Origin: an uncultured Prevotella sp.
GTDB taxonomy: Bacteria > Bacteroidota > Bacteroidia > Bacteroidales > Bacteroidaceae
Assembly (NCBI GenBank): GCA_937877685.1
Contig: CALFGU010000007.1
Span: 1 to 13,134 of the forward strand
Length of the DNA: 13,134 bases
Direction of reading: 5' to 3'
The position numbers and the translations under genes were made by a program. Of this stretch, positions 1-6,088 are shown piece after piece; positions within the stretch are counted from its first letter, which is position 1, and each line of letters begins with the position of its first letter. Under the pieces are notes generated by a model. The model made no database searches. It worked only from the letters and a program-made list of their open reading frames with translations, and was not told where the DNA came from.

Positions 1-1016
1 TGGTCGTATAGGTTGTCAACAAGGGTCTGCGTCTGGTCTTGGTTCAGTTCCTCGGTCAGAATCTTGAAGTCGGCCTTGTTCTCTCCAACGGAGCGGAGGG
101 CAATCATCCCGGCTTTCTTGATGTTCTCAATCGTGGTTTCTTCCGGGAACTCGCAGTTCACCGCAATGGCAATGCTCTGAATGAATTGGTCTACGCCGTC
201 AACGCGGTCACTCTGCACTTGATTGATGGCATCGAGAACGCTACACACGCCCTCAAATGCGCCCATGTTCACAGAGTTGTATCGATACTCGATAATCGGG
301 ATGTGCCGGAGGAGGTTTGGCTCTACTTTCAGAACCTCGTTTGCCATCGTCTGGTACATGGGTCTGCCAAGGTCATCGTTCGTAGTGGAAAGACCAAGGT
401 ACGAACCCTTCAAACGGAATATCTGCTCCTCGGTGTAGACATCGATGAACATGGTTTCATCGGCGATGACCACGTTCACGCCATACACGGGTCGGTTGCC
501 CGGTTTGAACGACTTGACCACGAACGCAGAGCGTGGGTCGAGCGCGTATGCCCGGAGTGGGATATCGTTGCTGTCGGTAGGCTCTACATACAGAGCCGCC
601 TTTCCGACCATGTGAAACCAGTCGGCGAGGATGTTGTCGGCAGATTGCTTTCCGCTTCTGTACAGATACTCGTTCAGCTTATCGACTTTGCCCTTTTTGC
701 CGCTCTTGCGCGAAACGTAGAAACACGGCTCTTGCAAGAAATACCCGTTCTTAAAGTCCGTAATCTCCTGCGCGATATTTACCGCTACCTTGTTCAGAAT
801 GAACTCGTTGCGCTCTTTCGTGCGGTTGATGATGGGCTGAAAACCACGCCGATACCAGTAGAGGTACTGCTCCTCAAATACGTTGCGGAAATGGAAACCA
901 AGGGCGTAGTTGACTTCCGTCAGAACATTCTCTTTTGTCAGAACCTCGTTGGCGGTATAGATGTCCCGTCTGCCGTACAACCAGTCGCAAGTTGTGAAAA
1001 CATAATCGTCTGCCAA
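1..1016 (-). CDS. Phage portal protein, SPP1 gp6-like (3' end outside window)
   Basis: The portal forms the dodecameric ring at the head vertex through which the terminase pumps DNA. The minus strand is open for 338 codons to the left edge. The translation has the layout of the SPP1 gp6 / Phage_prot_Gp6 family: an N-terminal part with NRTKERNEFILNKV, then FKNGYFLQEPCFYV, an acidic middle, and the hallmark segment near residues 230-275 (HIPIIEYRYNSVNMGAFEG followed by VLDAINQVQSDRVDG). No ATG is available near the start; an in-frame TAA lies 15 bases upstream of a TTG at 1016, and GGGGTGAG sits 4-11 bases before that TTG, so TTG is chosen. The large terminase lies upstream on the same strand, as expected for a packaging module. 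An intrinsic terminator sits only about 13 bases upstream of the SD. The long plus-strand open frame over this gene is a shadow. Confidence 0.85.
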   Translation of the reverse strand, partial: MADDYVFTTCDWLYGRRDIYTANEVLTKENVLTEVNYALGFHFRNVFEEQYLYWYRRGFQPIINRTKERNEFILNKVAVNIAQEITDFKNGYFLQEPCFYVSRKSGKKGKVDKLNEYLYRSGKQSADNILADWFHMVGKAALYVEPTDSNDIPLRAYALDPRSAFVVKSFKPGNRPVYGVNVVIADETMFIDVYTEEQIFRLKGSYLGLSTTNDDLGRPMYQTMANEVLKVEPNLLRHIPIIEYRYNSVNMGAFEGVCSVLDAINQVQSDRVDGVDQFIQSIAIAVNCEFPEETTIENIKKAGMIALRSVGENKADFKILTEELNQDQTQTLVDNLYD

Positions 1017-1028
1017 CTTCTCACCCCA

Positions 1029-1074
1029 TTAAAAATAAAAAGAGGCTAAAACGAAGTTCACTTCGTTTTAGCCC
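1029..1074 (-). terminator. Intrinsic terminator upstream of the portal gene
   Basis: A perfect 13-bp stem (plus-strand arms 1044-1056 and 1061-1073, GGCTAAAACGAAG against CTTCGTTTTAGCC) with a 4-base loop is followed, on the minus strand, by CTTTTTATTTTT. The T tract is only on the minus side, so it acts on the transcript carrying the tRNA, phosphoesterase and 42-residue gene. A weaker CCCAC/GTGGG stem lies just before it (1088-1110). Confidence 0.85.
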
Positions 1075-1120
1075 CGATTGGCTCTTCCCACAGCCCGGTT
1101 GCCGTGGGGTTTCTTTATGT

Positions 1121-1249
1121 TTAAGGCTCTTTATAAACCAGTCTTCGCCCGGATTCAAGCACGACCCACTTGCCGCGCTCTTTCTTAACGATTGCGTCCT
1201 TGCCAGTCTTGATGACCGCTTCAATCGCCTCTATCACTTGTTTGGGCAT
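1121..1249 (-). CDS. Small conserved-looking phage protein, 42 aa, unknown function
   Basis: A 42-residue protein beginning MPKQVIEAIEAV and ending GRRLVYKEP; it is basic, with a short helical N-terminal half and a KGKWVVLE-like beta segment. Its ATG (1249-1247) overlaps the TGA of the phosphoesterase gene as TGATG, which points to translational coupling. The longer open frame upstream (to 1417) is out of frame inside the phosphoesterase gene and is not supported. I do not recognise a family. It is the last gene before the terminator at 1029-1074. Confidence 0.6.
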   Translation of the reverse strand: MPKQVIEAIEAVIKTGKDAIVKKERGKWVVLESGRRLVYKEP

Positions 1250-2031
1250 CACAGCATCGCCCTCATTTCCTTGTGTGTGCCGGAAAGGTGGATAATCGGC
1301 GTGTCCATGCAAGTCGGCTTGAGGCTCATGACCTCGCCGTACCCGCCGTACTCCATCTTTGCGGAGGTGTTCACAAACAGTCGCGTACCGTAGGCAACGG
1401 AACTGTTCGCCGGACACGGACGGGCAAAGCTGTCTTTCAGCAACGCCGGGAGGTGGGTGTGCCCCACAACGTAGATGTCAGCATCAACGATGGTGGCGAG
1501 GTCAACCAACCTCTGTATCTTGCCGCCCTCTTTTCGGCCTCCTCCGTTCCCATGGGTCACATACATGGTGTAAAGCACCTTGCGCCCGTGGAACTTGCCG
1601 TTTTGTTCGCCAAGCCGGATGAACACTAACGCCGAAGTGGGGGAGTATCTGTCTTCGATGCCAAGCTGACGGCACATCAGTTCGGTGATGTCTATGCCGT
1701 TGGTCTTGTAGTGCCGCCGTTCGTGATTGCCGGGGGTCACGCAGAGGACTTTCCCCTTCCTCACAAGCGGCTCAAACAACTTCGTGCATTGCCGGAGTTC
1801 CTCCATCGGGGAGAGCGTATCACCGTAGGTGTCACTCACCGCCGATTTGATGGCGCAGTTCATGATATCTCCGTTCAACACGCAGTAGCAGTTGTCGTGC
1901 GAGTCGATGTACTCGATATCCTGCAAAATGCGCCCGTGGTTGCTCTGTGGGTCACTCCAATGCCAGTCGGCAATTATGACTATCTCTGCCTTTTCCAGAC
2001 TCGATGGTAAATCAGCTTTAACTACCTTCAT
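1249..2031 (-). CDS. Calcineurin-like metallophosphoesterase, 260 aa
   Basis: This is a complete dimetal phosphoesterase-fold protein. The metal-binding motifs occur in the canonical order: D22-x-H24 in ADWHWSD, G54-D55 in LNGDIM, G101-N-H-E in TPGNHERR, H160 in VTHGNGGG, and G190-H-T-H193 in VVGHTHLP. Members hydrolyse phosphomono- or diesters, including nucleic acids and cyclic nucleotides; the substrate here cannot be told. The ATG at 2031 is preceded by GAAGGG. The gene lies between tRNA-Gln and a coupled 42-residue gene in one short transcription unit, between the large terminase and the portal. Phage genomes often carry such enzymes near packaging genes, where a role in DNA or RNA end metabolism is possible but unproven. 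Confidence 0.9.
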   Translation of the reverse strand: MKVVKADLPSSLEKAEIVIIADWHWSDPQSNHGRILQDIEYIDSHDNCYCVLNGDIMNCAIKSAVSDTYGDTLSPMEELRQCTKLFEPLVRKGKVLCVTPGNHERRHYKTNGIDITELMCRQLGIEDRYSPTSALVFIRLGEQNGKFHGRKVLYTMYVTHGNGGGRKEGGKIQRLVDLATIVDADIYVVGHTHLPALLKDSFARPCPANSSVAYGTRLFVNTSAKMEYGGYGEVMSLKPTCMDTPIIHLSGTHKEMRAML

Positions 2032-2101
2032 GCGAACCCTTCATAAGCAAGCCCCCAACCCTCGTTCTTGCCTTTTCCCTCTAACGCTATGTCAGACCGT
2101 T

Positions 2102-2175
2102 TGGCGGTCAAGGTAGGTGTCGAGCCTACGCCCCAAGGGTCAAAGCCTTGTGTGCTACCGTTACACCACTCGACT
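2102..2175 (-). tRNA. tRNA-Gln (anticodon UUG), CCA encoded
   Basis: On the minus strand a 74-base cloverleaf can be drawn: acceptor AGTCGAG/CTTGACC, D arm GTGT-AACGGTA-GCAC, anticodon stem CAAGG/CCTTG with loop CTTTGAC (anticodon TTG), T arm GTAGG-CTCGACA-CCTAC, discriminator G, and an encoded CCA at 2104-2102. Six of seven acceptor pairs form; position 1-72 is A-C. T-loop position 54 is C instead of T. It lies about 180 bases downstream of the promoter at 2363-2391 and 70 bases upstream of the phosphoesterase gene, so it is probably cut from a longer transcript. Confidence 0.85.
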
Positions 2176-2180
2176 ATAAA

Positions 2181-2356
2181 AATGCCCGGTTTAGGTTGCC
2201 ACTCCATGCCGGGACTTTTATATCAACTCTGTTAGGCACTCGACACGGGTGAAAGGATAAGCCCCGTGCGGTCAGTTCTTTAGGCGCGAGGGAGGTCAAC
2301 GCGCCAAGGTCGGTCAAGGGCTTTCCCCTCGCATCCCCCTATCTCGTACTTTGTAC
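2181..2356 (-). ncRNA. Structured transcribed spacer between promoter and tRNA-Gln, possible small RNA
   Basis: No open frame or second tRNA was found here. Read on the minus strand, it contains three stem-loops: GGCGCG/CGCGCC with loop TTGACCTCCCT; CACGGG/CCCGTG with loop GCTTATCCTTTCA; and CCCGG/CCGGG with a 19-base loop followed by CATTTTTAT, a weak terminator-like end just before the tRNA. The first two loops are pyrimidine-rich and complementary to SD cores (GGAGG, GAAAGGA). The stems are read directly; a function as an RNA is inference. Confidence 0.4.
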
Positions 2357-2362
2357 AAGCGA

Positions 2363-2391
2363 ATTATACCATATTTTGTGGTTAAAACCAA
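2363..2391 (-). promoter_or_regulatory. Promoter for the tRNA-Gln / phosphoesterase unit
   Basis: On the minus strand TTGGTT (2391-2386) and a perfect TATAAT (2368-2363) are 17 bases apart, and TGG before the -10 gives an extended -10. It begins right after the large terminase stop (2412), so it gives the downstream unit its own start. Confidence 0.75.
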
Positions 2392-2410
2392 GTTGGCAAA
2401 GTGTTAACCA
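2379..2410. promoter_or_regulatory. Putative operator pair, GGTT-n-AACC type
   Basis: TGGTTAAAACCA (2379-2390) is a perfect palindrome over the -35 hexamer of the minus promoter, and a second partial palindrome around GTTAAC (2403-2408) lies about 21 bp away. Related GGTTWAACC palindromes with the same spacing occur at the island promoter (5121-5169). Confidence 0.45.
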
Positions 2411-2411
2411 G

Positions 2412-4112
2412 TCAGAACGGCCTCTTCATGACAGTCACCACGTTCGCCCTATCCGTCATCTGCCAGTCCACAAACATCGCAAGCGTATCGGGTACGTCAT
2501 CGTGCTTGTTCCGACCCATCATGGAGTAGGTGGTCAACTGCGTCATAGCGTCACGGTACTCCCGGTCTTTGGCGTATAGGCTCTCGTCCTTGAATAGAAC
2601 GTGCGCTTTAACGAGTGCGCTGTTTACTTGGATTCGGGTTTCCTTGGCAGATTGCGTCCACTTGGTCGTGATGTTCGTCAGACCGCCCAGTTCCTTCACG
2701 CGCTTCTGGACATTCTGTGCGAACAGCGTACCGCCCCGGTTCGACTCTATCCGGCACATCTTCACCTTGCGCTCCACCAGAAGGTTCGCGACCCTATCCT
2801 GCACAACCTCTACCTTGCCGTTGTCGCATATGATAGCGTCCATGTAGAAGTCAGACCCGTACTGGTAAAAAATGGGGCAAACGCAGTAGTCCGCGCCTTG
2901 CTCTTTCGTGTCGCAGATTGCCAGAACCGCATCCGGCTCTTTGTCTGGCAGTTCAAAGTACCGCCGCAGTTCGGACGGGTCGTACAACTGACCTTCCCGC
3001 TCAATCGGCTGTTGCTGATACAGGGCAAGCCATGACGGTTCGTCCATCATCTCGCGCTGTTTGTGCAACGCCTCTGTCGTATACCCAAGCCCATACGGGT
3101 AGTTGAAGCGGCTTTCATCGTTCTCGTCCAGAACAGGCTCTCGGATGAACAACGCGCCGGGGTCATCGGAGTAGTACTCCTCCAACCTACCAATCGGGTC
3201 GGCAAGACTCCACCGTGTGCCGATGACCAGACGCTTTACCCGGTTGCCTATCGCCCTCTGGAAGAAGTCGGTGTACACCGTCTGCCACAGTTTATCCAAC
3301 CTCTCCCGGCTCATCGCCGTTTCAATCGAGTCTACCGGGTCATCCAGATACAACCAGTTGGATGCTCTAACCCGTCCGGCAAGCTGACTGCCCAACGACC
3401 CGCCGCATTGCAAGGTCTTGAACCTCATGTCATCGGCTTTATCATACCCTATGCCAATCATGAGGTCTTTCGCGTTCGTGGCAATTACCGACAGGCCGGG
3501 GAACACATCGCCCCAACAATACTCGCCAAGGGGGTCAAAGATGCGTAACATCTCACCATATACCCCCGTAAGGAACGAATTATTGTGCGAACCTATCAGA
3601 TTACCCAGAAACGGATTCCGTCCGCAAGTCCACGCCAACCCAAACTCCGCGATGGTGGTCTTTCCTACGCCGGGTGCGAGGCTCACCCCCAACGTGTGCA
3701 GTTTTCCCTCCTCAAGCATCTGTATCCCGTTCGCCACCCGCATAAGCTGTTTTCGCCTTGGCAAATAGAACTGCTTCTCCGGCGAACGGTCTTTCTCGAT
3801 ATAAATGCAAAACGAATCGAAAAAGTGGGGGGCATCAAACAGATGCGTCTTGTAGTACAAGTCGAGCGTCCTCTCCGTGTCCACCCCGTCCCGCACCATC
3901 TTGTTCGCCGCCGCTCGGATGGCTTTGCTATATTCATGTGCGTGCGTGAAGTTCTCTTGATTGTACACGGTAGTGCCTCGGTCGCGAACGCCAACACCTT
4001 CGACAACCACCGACCCCACCAACTCCAACTCCCGCGCCACATCGAAAGCGTCCCACAACGACTCCGGCGTGTCCCTCGCCAACGCCGCCTTGATTACTTT
4101 TTCGTAGTCCAT
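2412..4112 (-). CDS. terL: Phage terminase large subunit (TerL), 566 aa
   Basis: The packaging motor ATPase and nuclease. With the chosen start, Walker A is LAPGVGKTT (about 145-153), Walker B is NWLYLDDP (252-259), an arginine-rich GTRWSLADP coupling segment follows at 298-306, and the C-terminal RNase H-like nuclease has acidic residues in AICDTKE (D401), CRIESNRGG (E456) and KHDDVPDTLA (D538/D539). The length is typical for the family. The frame is open to a TTG at 4166, but AGAGGTGAGGGG directly before the ATG at 4112, and the coherent start MDYEKVIKAALA, favour 4112. It ends just before a new minus-strand promoter. Its usual partner, the small terminase, is about 6.3 kb away at 10448-11155, with the plus-strand island between them. 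Confidence 0.93.
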   Translation of the reverse strand: MDYEKVIKAALARDTPESLWDAFDVARELELVGSVVVEGVGVRDRGTTVYNQENFTHAHEYSKAIRAAANKMVRDGVDTERTLDLYYKTHLFDAPHFFDSFCIYIEKDRSPEKQFYLPRRKQLMRVANGIQMLEEGKLHTLGVSLAPGVGKTTIAEFGLAWTCGRNPFLGNLIGSHNNSFLTGVYGEMLRIFDPLGEYCWGDVFPGLSVIATNAKDLMIGIGYDKADDMRFKTLQCGGSLGSQLAGRVRASNWLYLDDPVDSIETAMSRERLDKLWQTVYTDFFQRAIGNRVKRLVIGTRWSLADPIGRLEEYYSDDPGALFIREPVLDENDESRFNYPYGLGYTTEALHKQREMMDEPSWLALYQQQPIEREGQLYDPSELRRYFELPDKEPDAVLAICDTKEQGADYCVCPIFYQYGSDFYMDAIICDNGKVEVVQDRVANLLVERKVKMCRIESNRGGTLFAQNVQKRVKELGGLTNITTKWTQSAKETRIQVNSALVKAHVLFKDESLYAKDREYRDAMTQLTTYSMMGRNKHDDVPDTLAMFVDWQMTDRANVVTVMKRPF

Positions 4113-4248
4113 CCCCTCACCTCTCTTCACCTCCCCCATCTTACCACCCCACCTCCCCAATTCCAAGTTGTCATTATGTAACCCTCCCTCCGCTCATCTC
4201 CCCACCTCTCCTCACCCCTCTCTCCACCACCCTCCGCAACCCCCATTT

Positions 4249-4513
4249 GTAACCGTGCAACCGTTGCAACCGTATTTTCCTATTCTTTTCTACGGCGTTT
4301 TTCTGCAATATATACCCTTTTTCTCGGTTGCACGGTTGCAGAATAATAAAAAATGTAGGAATATCAATGCTTTGAGGGTGTTACCAAGGGTGCAACCGAA
4401 GCGTTACCGAAGCCCTGTTTTTGCCCCTTCGGTTGCACTTTTCGGTTGTTTTTGGGGCTTCAAAGGCTCTTTTTTTGTTTTTTCGGATTTTTTTCTCTGC
4501 AACCACGGTTGCA
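4249..4513. repeat. Cluster of direct and inverted TGCAACCG repeats
   Basis: Direct copies: GTAACCG (4249-4255), TGCAACCG (4256-4263), TGCAACCG (4265-4272). Inverted copies: two CGGTTGCA in tandem (4325-4340). A second set forms an 11-bp inverted repeat, TGCAACCGAAG (4391-4401) against CTTCGGTTGCA (4427-4437), enclosed in GAAGCCC/GGGCTTC (4409-4415, 4455-4461, overlapping register). A last near-palindrome, TGCAACCACGGTTGCA, lies at 4498-4513. Iterated sites of this kind are usual for initiator or regulator binding; the binder is unknown. Confidence 0.7.
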
Positions 4514-4794
4514 GGAATAGGTAGAATTTTAGGTAGGTGGGTGGAGTCTGGAGAGGCACGAAGAAGAGGTCTTTTTTGTTGTTTCGGATATTTGGAGGGG
4601 TTACCCCGCCCCCAAAATTACTCTCTGTATACCCCCGGGGTGGGGTATTTGCCCCACAATTAAACAAAATATTAATTTTGTTCAATTATTTTGACGCAAA
4701 ACAGCCAATTCCCCGACACTTTACCATAAATATGTCCTTTATCGTGATTACTACTTGTAAACATACCCCTGTTTTTAGCAGTCTATGCCAAAGA

Positions 4795-4829
4795 GTGCTA
4801 ACGAGTACACATATCGTGTACTTGAGCAC
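4795..4829. repeat. Imperfect inverted repeat (double hairpin)
   Basis: GTGCT (4795-4799) pairs with AGCAC (4825-4829), and inside it AGTACAC (4804-4810) pairs with GTGTACT (4816-4822) around a 5-base loop. There is no T tract, so it is not a terminator. GTGTAC recurs at 4847-4852. It could be a protein-binding or cruciform site. Confidence 0.6.
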
Positions 4830-5120
4830 GGCAAAATGCACGTTTTGTGTACCGGGGATTTTGCCCTGTCACGGCAAGGCGCGGGGGTTAGTTCGCCCAC
4901 GAATTAATTGTATACAATCTTAATACAAGATGATATCCGGCAAAGATTATATAATTCCCTGTTTATCCAGCAAACGCGTTACAGGCCCGTAAATAGTACA
5001 TACACATATAAATATATAAACCGCGTAAAAGCCGCCCATGCTTGATTGTATGCGGTCGCGGAATAAATATGTGATAATGCACAAAAGAATTATAAATAAA
5101 TTGTGCAAAACATAGAAACG

Positions 5121-5169
5121 TGGTTTAACCATAAAAAATGTGGTTAAACCCATTGACAATGGTTAAACC
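5121..5169. promoter_or_regulatory. Three GGTTWAACC operator-like palindromes
   Basis: TGGTTTAACCA (5121-5131), TGGTTAAACC (5141-5150) and TGGTTAAACC (5160-5169) are odd palindromes with centres at 5126, 5146 and 5165, about two helical turns apart on one DNA face. The third lies in the spacer of the island promoter, where a bound protein would block RNA polymerase; the upstream two would support cooperative binding or activation. Confidence 0.65.
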
Positions 5170-5181
5170 CCGTGATAATAT
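5153..5181 (+). promoter_or_regulatory. Promoter of the plus-strand island
   Basis: A consensus -35 TTGACA (5153-5158) and a -10 TAATAT (5176-5181) are separated by 17 bases. It is the only strong plus-strand promoter seen in the window and points into the 5525-9494 gene array. An operator-like palindrome overlaps the spacer. Confidence 0.75.
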
Positions 5182-5524
5182 GTTACCAGAAAGAGGAAGT
5201 AAACAGGAAACGGAAAGAGCGTTGCAAGGCCGTAAAACTTGCAATATGTACCTTGAAAATATAGCGGCATGGGGATTGCCGGAAAAGTCCCCCGGATTGT
5301 GGACAACGTGAAATAGTGTCGGCCAAAGGCCGAACGCCGCGAACCAGAACGGGAGCGGCTACAAAAGCGAACGAAACAATCTGGTATATTCCCTTTTTCC
5401 TTTTCACAAAGCAAGCGGGGCAAGGCCGAAAGACTTTTCCCGTTTGTTTGAGTGCTGGATATATGCCAACATTCAAACAAGCGCAAAACGCTTGAACAAT
5501 TAAATTTGAAAGGGGAAAAAGAAA
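5182..5524 (+). promoter_or_regulatory. Long structured leader of the island transcript (leader A at its end)
   Basis: About 340 transcribed bases precede the first gene. Stems seen are TTGCAAG/CTTGCAA (around 5220-5245), CGGCC/GGCCG (around 5318-5331), a long bulged hairpin TTGTTTGA/TCAAACAA with inner GTG/CAT and TGG/CCA pairs (5444-5480), and CAAGCG-CAAAA-CGCTTG (5478-5494). The last two overlap by three bases, so they compete, the same plan as in the other leaders of the array. A 43-codon frame (5180-5311) begins inside the -10 box without an SD and is probably not translated. Confidence 0.5.
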
Positions 5525-5992
5525 ATGTTTGGAAAGTCTTTTTACGGTAACGAAATCAGTAGATACGGGCAGGAACACGGCTTTGTTGATTATGGAACGC
5601 TTGCAAAGGCGTTTGACGCTATTCTCAATAATGATATTATCCCGAACACTTATGATATAGGATATTGGGAACAGGAAAGCGGCTTTGTGGACAATTCCGA
5701 AGAGATTGACAAAATCCGCGAACAGATTGAAGAGCTTGACGAAGAAGAAAACGCCGAAGAGATTGAAGAGCTTGAAAGCAAAATTGAAGAGCTTGAAGAA
5801 GAACAAGAGTATCAGGATGAAGTATATCAGTATTATATTGTTTCTGATAACGGGGCGCGTATTCTTGAAGAGTTTAACGAAATTGTGTATTACAACGAAA
5901 AGTTGGATATGTATGTTTGGGGCGTTACGCATTTTGGTACAAGTTGGGATTATGTGTTGACGGATATCCCCTGCAACGCGAATGAAGATTAA
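5525..5992 (+). CDS. Island gene 1: acidic protein with Glu-rich coiled coil, 155 aa
   Basis: The first gene of the island. The N-terminal part (1-55, MFGKSFYGNEISRYGQEHGF onward) and the C-terminal part (98-155, with YQYYIVSDNG, YYNEKLDMYVWGVTHFG and WDYVLTDI) look like one compact globular domain. It is interrupted by an extremely acidic heptad segment at 58-97, rich in EELEE, which predicts a coiled coil. I recall similar unnamed proteins in conjugative elements and phages of Clostridia, but know no function. AAAGGGGAAAAAG before the ATG is a strong SD. The high negative charge is compatible with a DNA-mimic or anti-restriction role, but this is speculation. The DNA repeats ATTGAAGAGCTTGA three times in frame. 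Confidence 0.85.
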   Translation: MFGKSFYGNEISRYGQEHGFVDYGTLAKAFDAILNNDIIPNTYDIGYWEQESGFVDNSEEIDKIREQIEELDEEENAEEIEELESKIEELEEEQEYQDEVYQYYIVSDNGARILEEFNEIVYYNEKLDMYVWGVTHFGTSWDYVLTDIPCNANED

Positions 5993-5993
5993 A

Positions 5994-6056
5994 CTTGCTA
6001 TTAGCCAAAGCCGCTAAGCTTCTACGGTTTAACGGCTTTCACGGGTAGCAAGCCCG
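5994..6056 (+). promoter_or_regulatory. Intergenic leader B (family I), overlapping stems
   Basis: CTTGCTA (5994-6000) pairs with TAGCAAG (6046-6052) around the inner hairpin AAAGCCG/CGGCTTT (6007-6013, 6033-6039). CGGG (6042-6045) pairs with CCCG (6053-6056), and its loop is exactly TAGCAAG, the outer 3' arm. Either a pseudoknot or two alternative folds result. It shares AGCCAAAGC with leaders C and G. Confidence 0.65.
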
Positions 6057-6088
6057 AAAATCTGAAAAGGGAAAGGAAATATAAAACA

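Larger units (their letters stand above)
4113..5120. other. Roughly 1 kb without a convincing gene; repeat- and palindrome-rich
   Basis: Four parts can be seen. 4113-4245 is purine-rich on the minus strand (runs of GGAGG, GGTGGGG) and leads into terL. 4249-4513 carries TGCAACCG repeats and T tracts. 4600-4655 is a G/C-run block (CCCCCGGGGTGGGG). 4790-5120 becomes AT-rich with palindromes such as ATTGTATACAAT (4906-4917) and a GTGCT/AGTACAC double hairpin (4795-4829). Open frames here have low-complexity translations and no SD. An origin, a packaging site or a protein-binding region are possible; none is proven. Confidence 0.6.

Noticed and set aside
39..1049. 336-codon plus-strand open frame
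   Set aside because: It lies antisense to the portal gene, whose minus-strand translation has family motifs; the plus translation has none and lacks an SD.
2181..2356. A second tRNA upstream of tRNA-Gln
   Set aside because: The hairpins have loops of 11-19 bases and no T-arm (TTCGA) in the right place, so no cloverleaf can be drawn.
3063..4181. Several long plus-strand frames (161, 116, 198 codons)
   Set aside because: They are antisense to terL, which has complete Walker and nuclease motifs.
4404..4923. Frames over the repeat region (93 codons minus, 128 codons plus)
   Set aside because: Low-complexity translations, inverted repeats inside, no SD; better explained as noncoding.
4947..5159. 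70-codon minus frame with two hydrophobic stretches
   Set aside because: It starts at TTG inside the island promoter/operator, has no SD, and its composition is as expected for AT-rich noncoding DNA. A small membrane protein is not fully excluded.
5183..5932. 249-codon minus frame rich in Phe, Leu and Ile
   Set aside because: It is the complement of the Glu-rich coiled coil of island gene 1; the composition explains its hydrophobic look.
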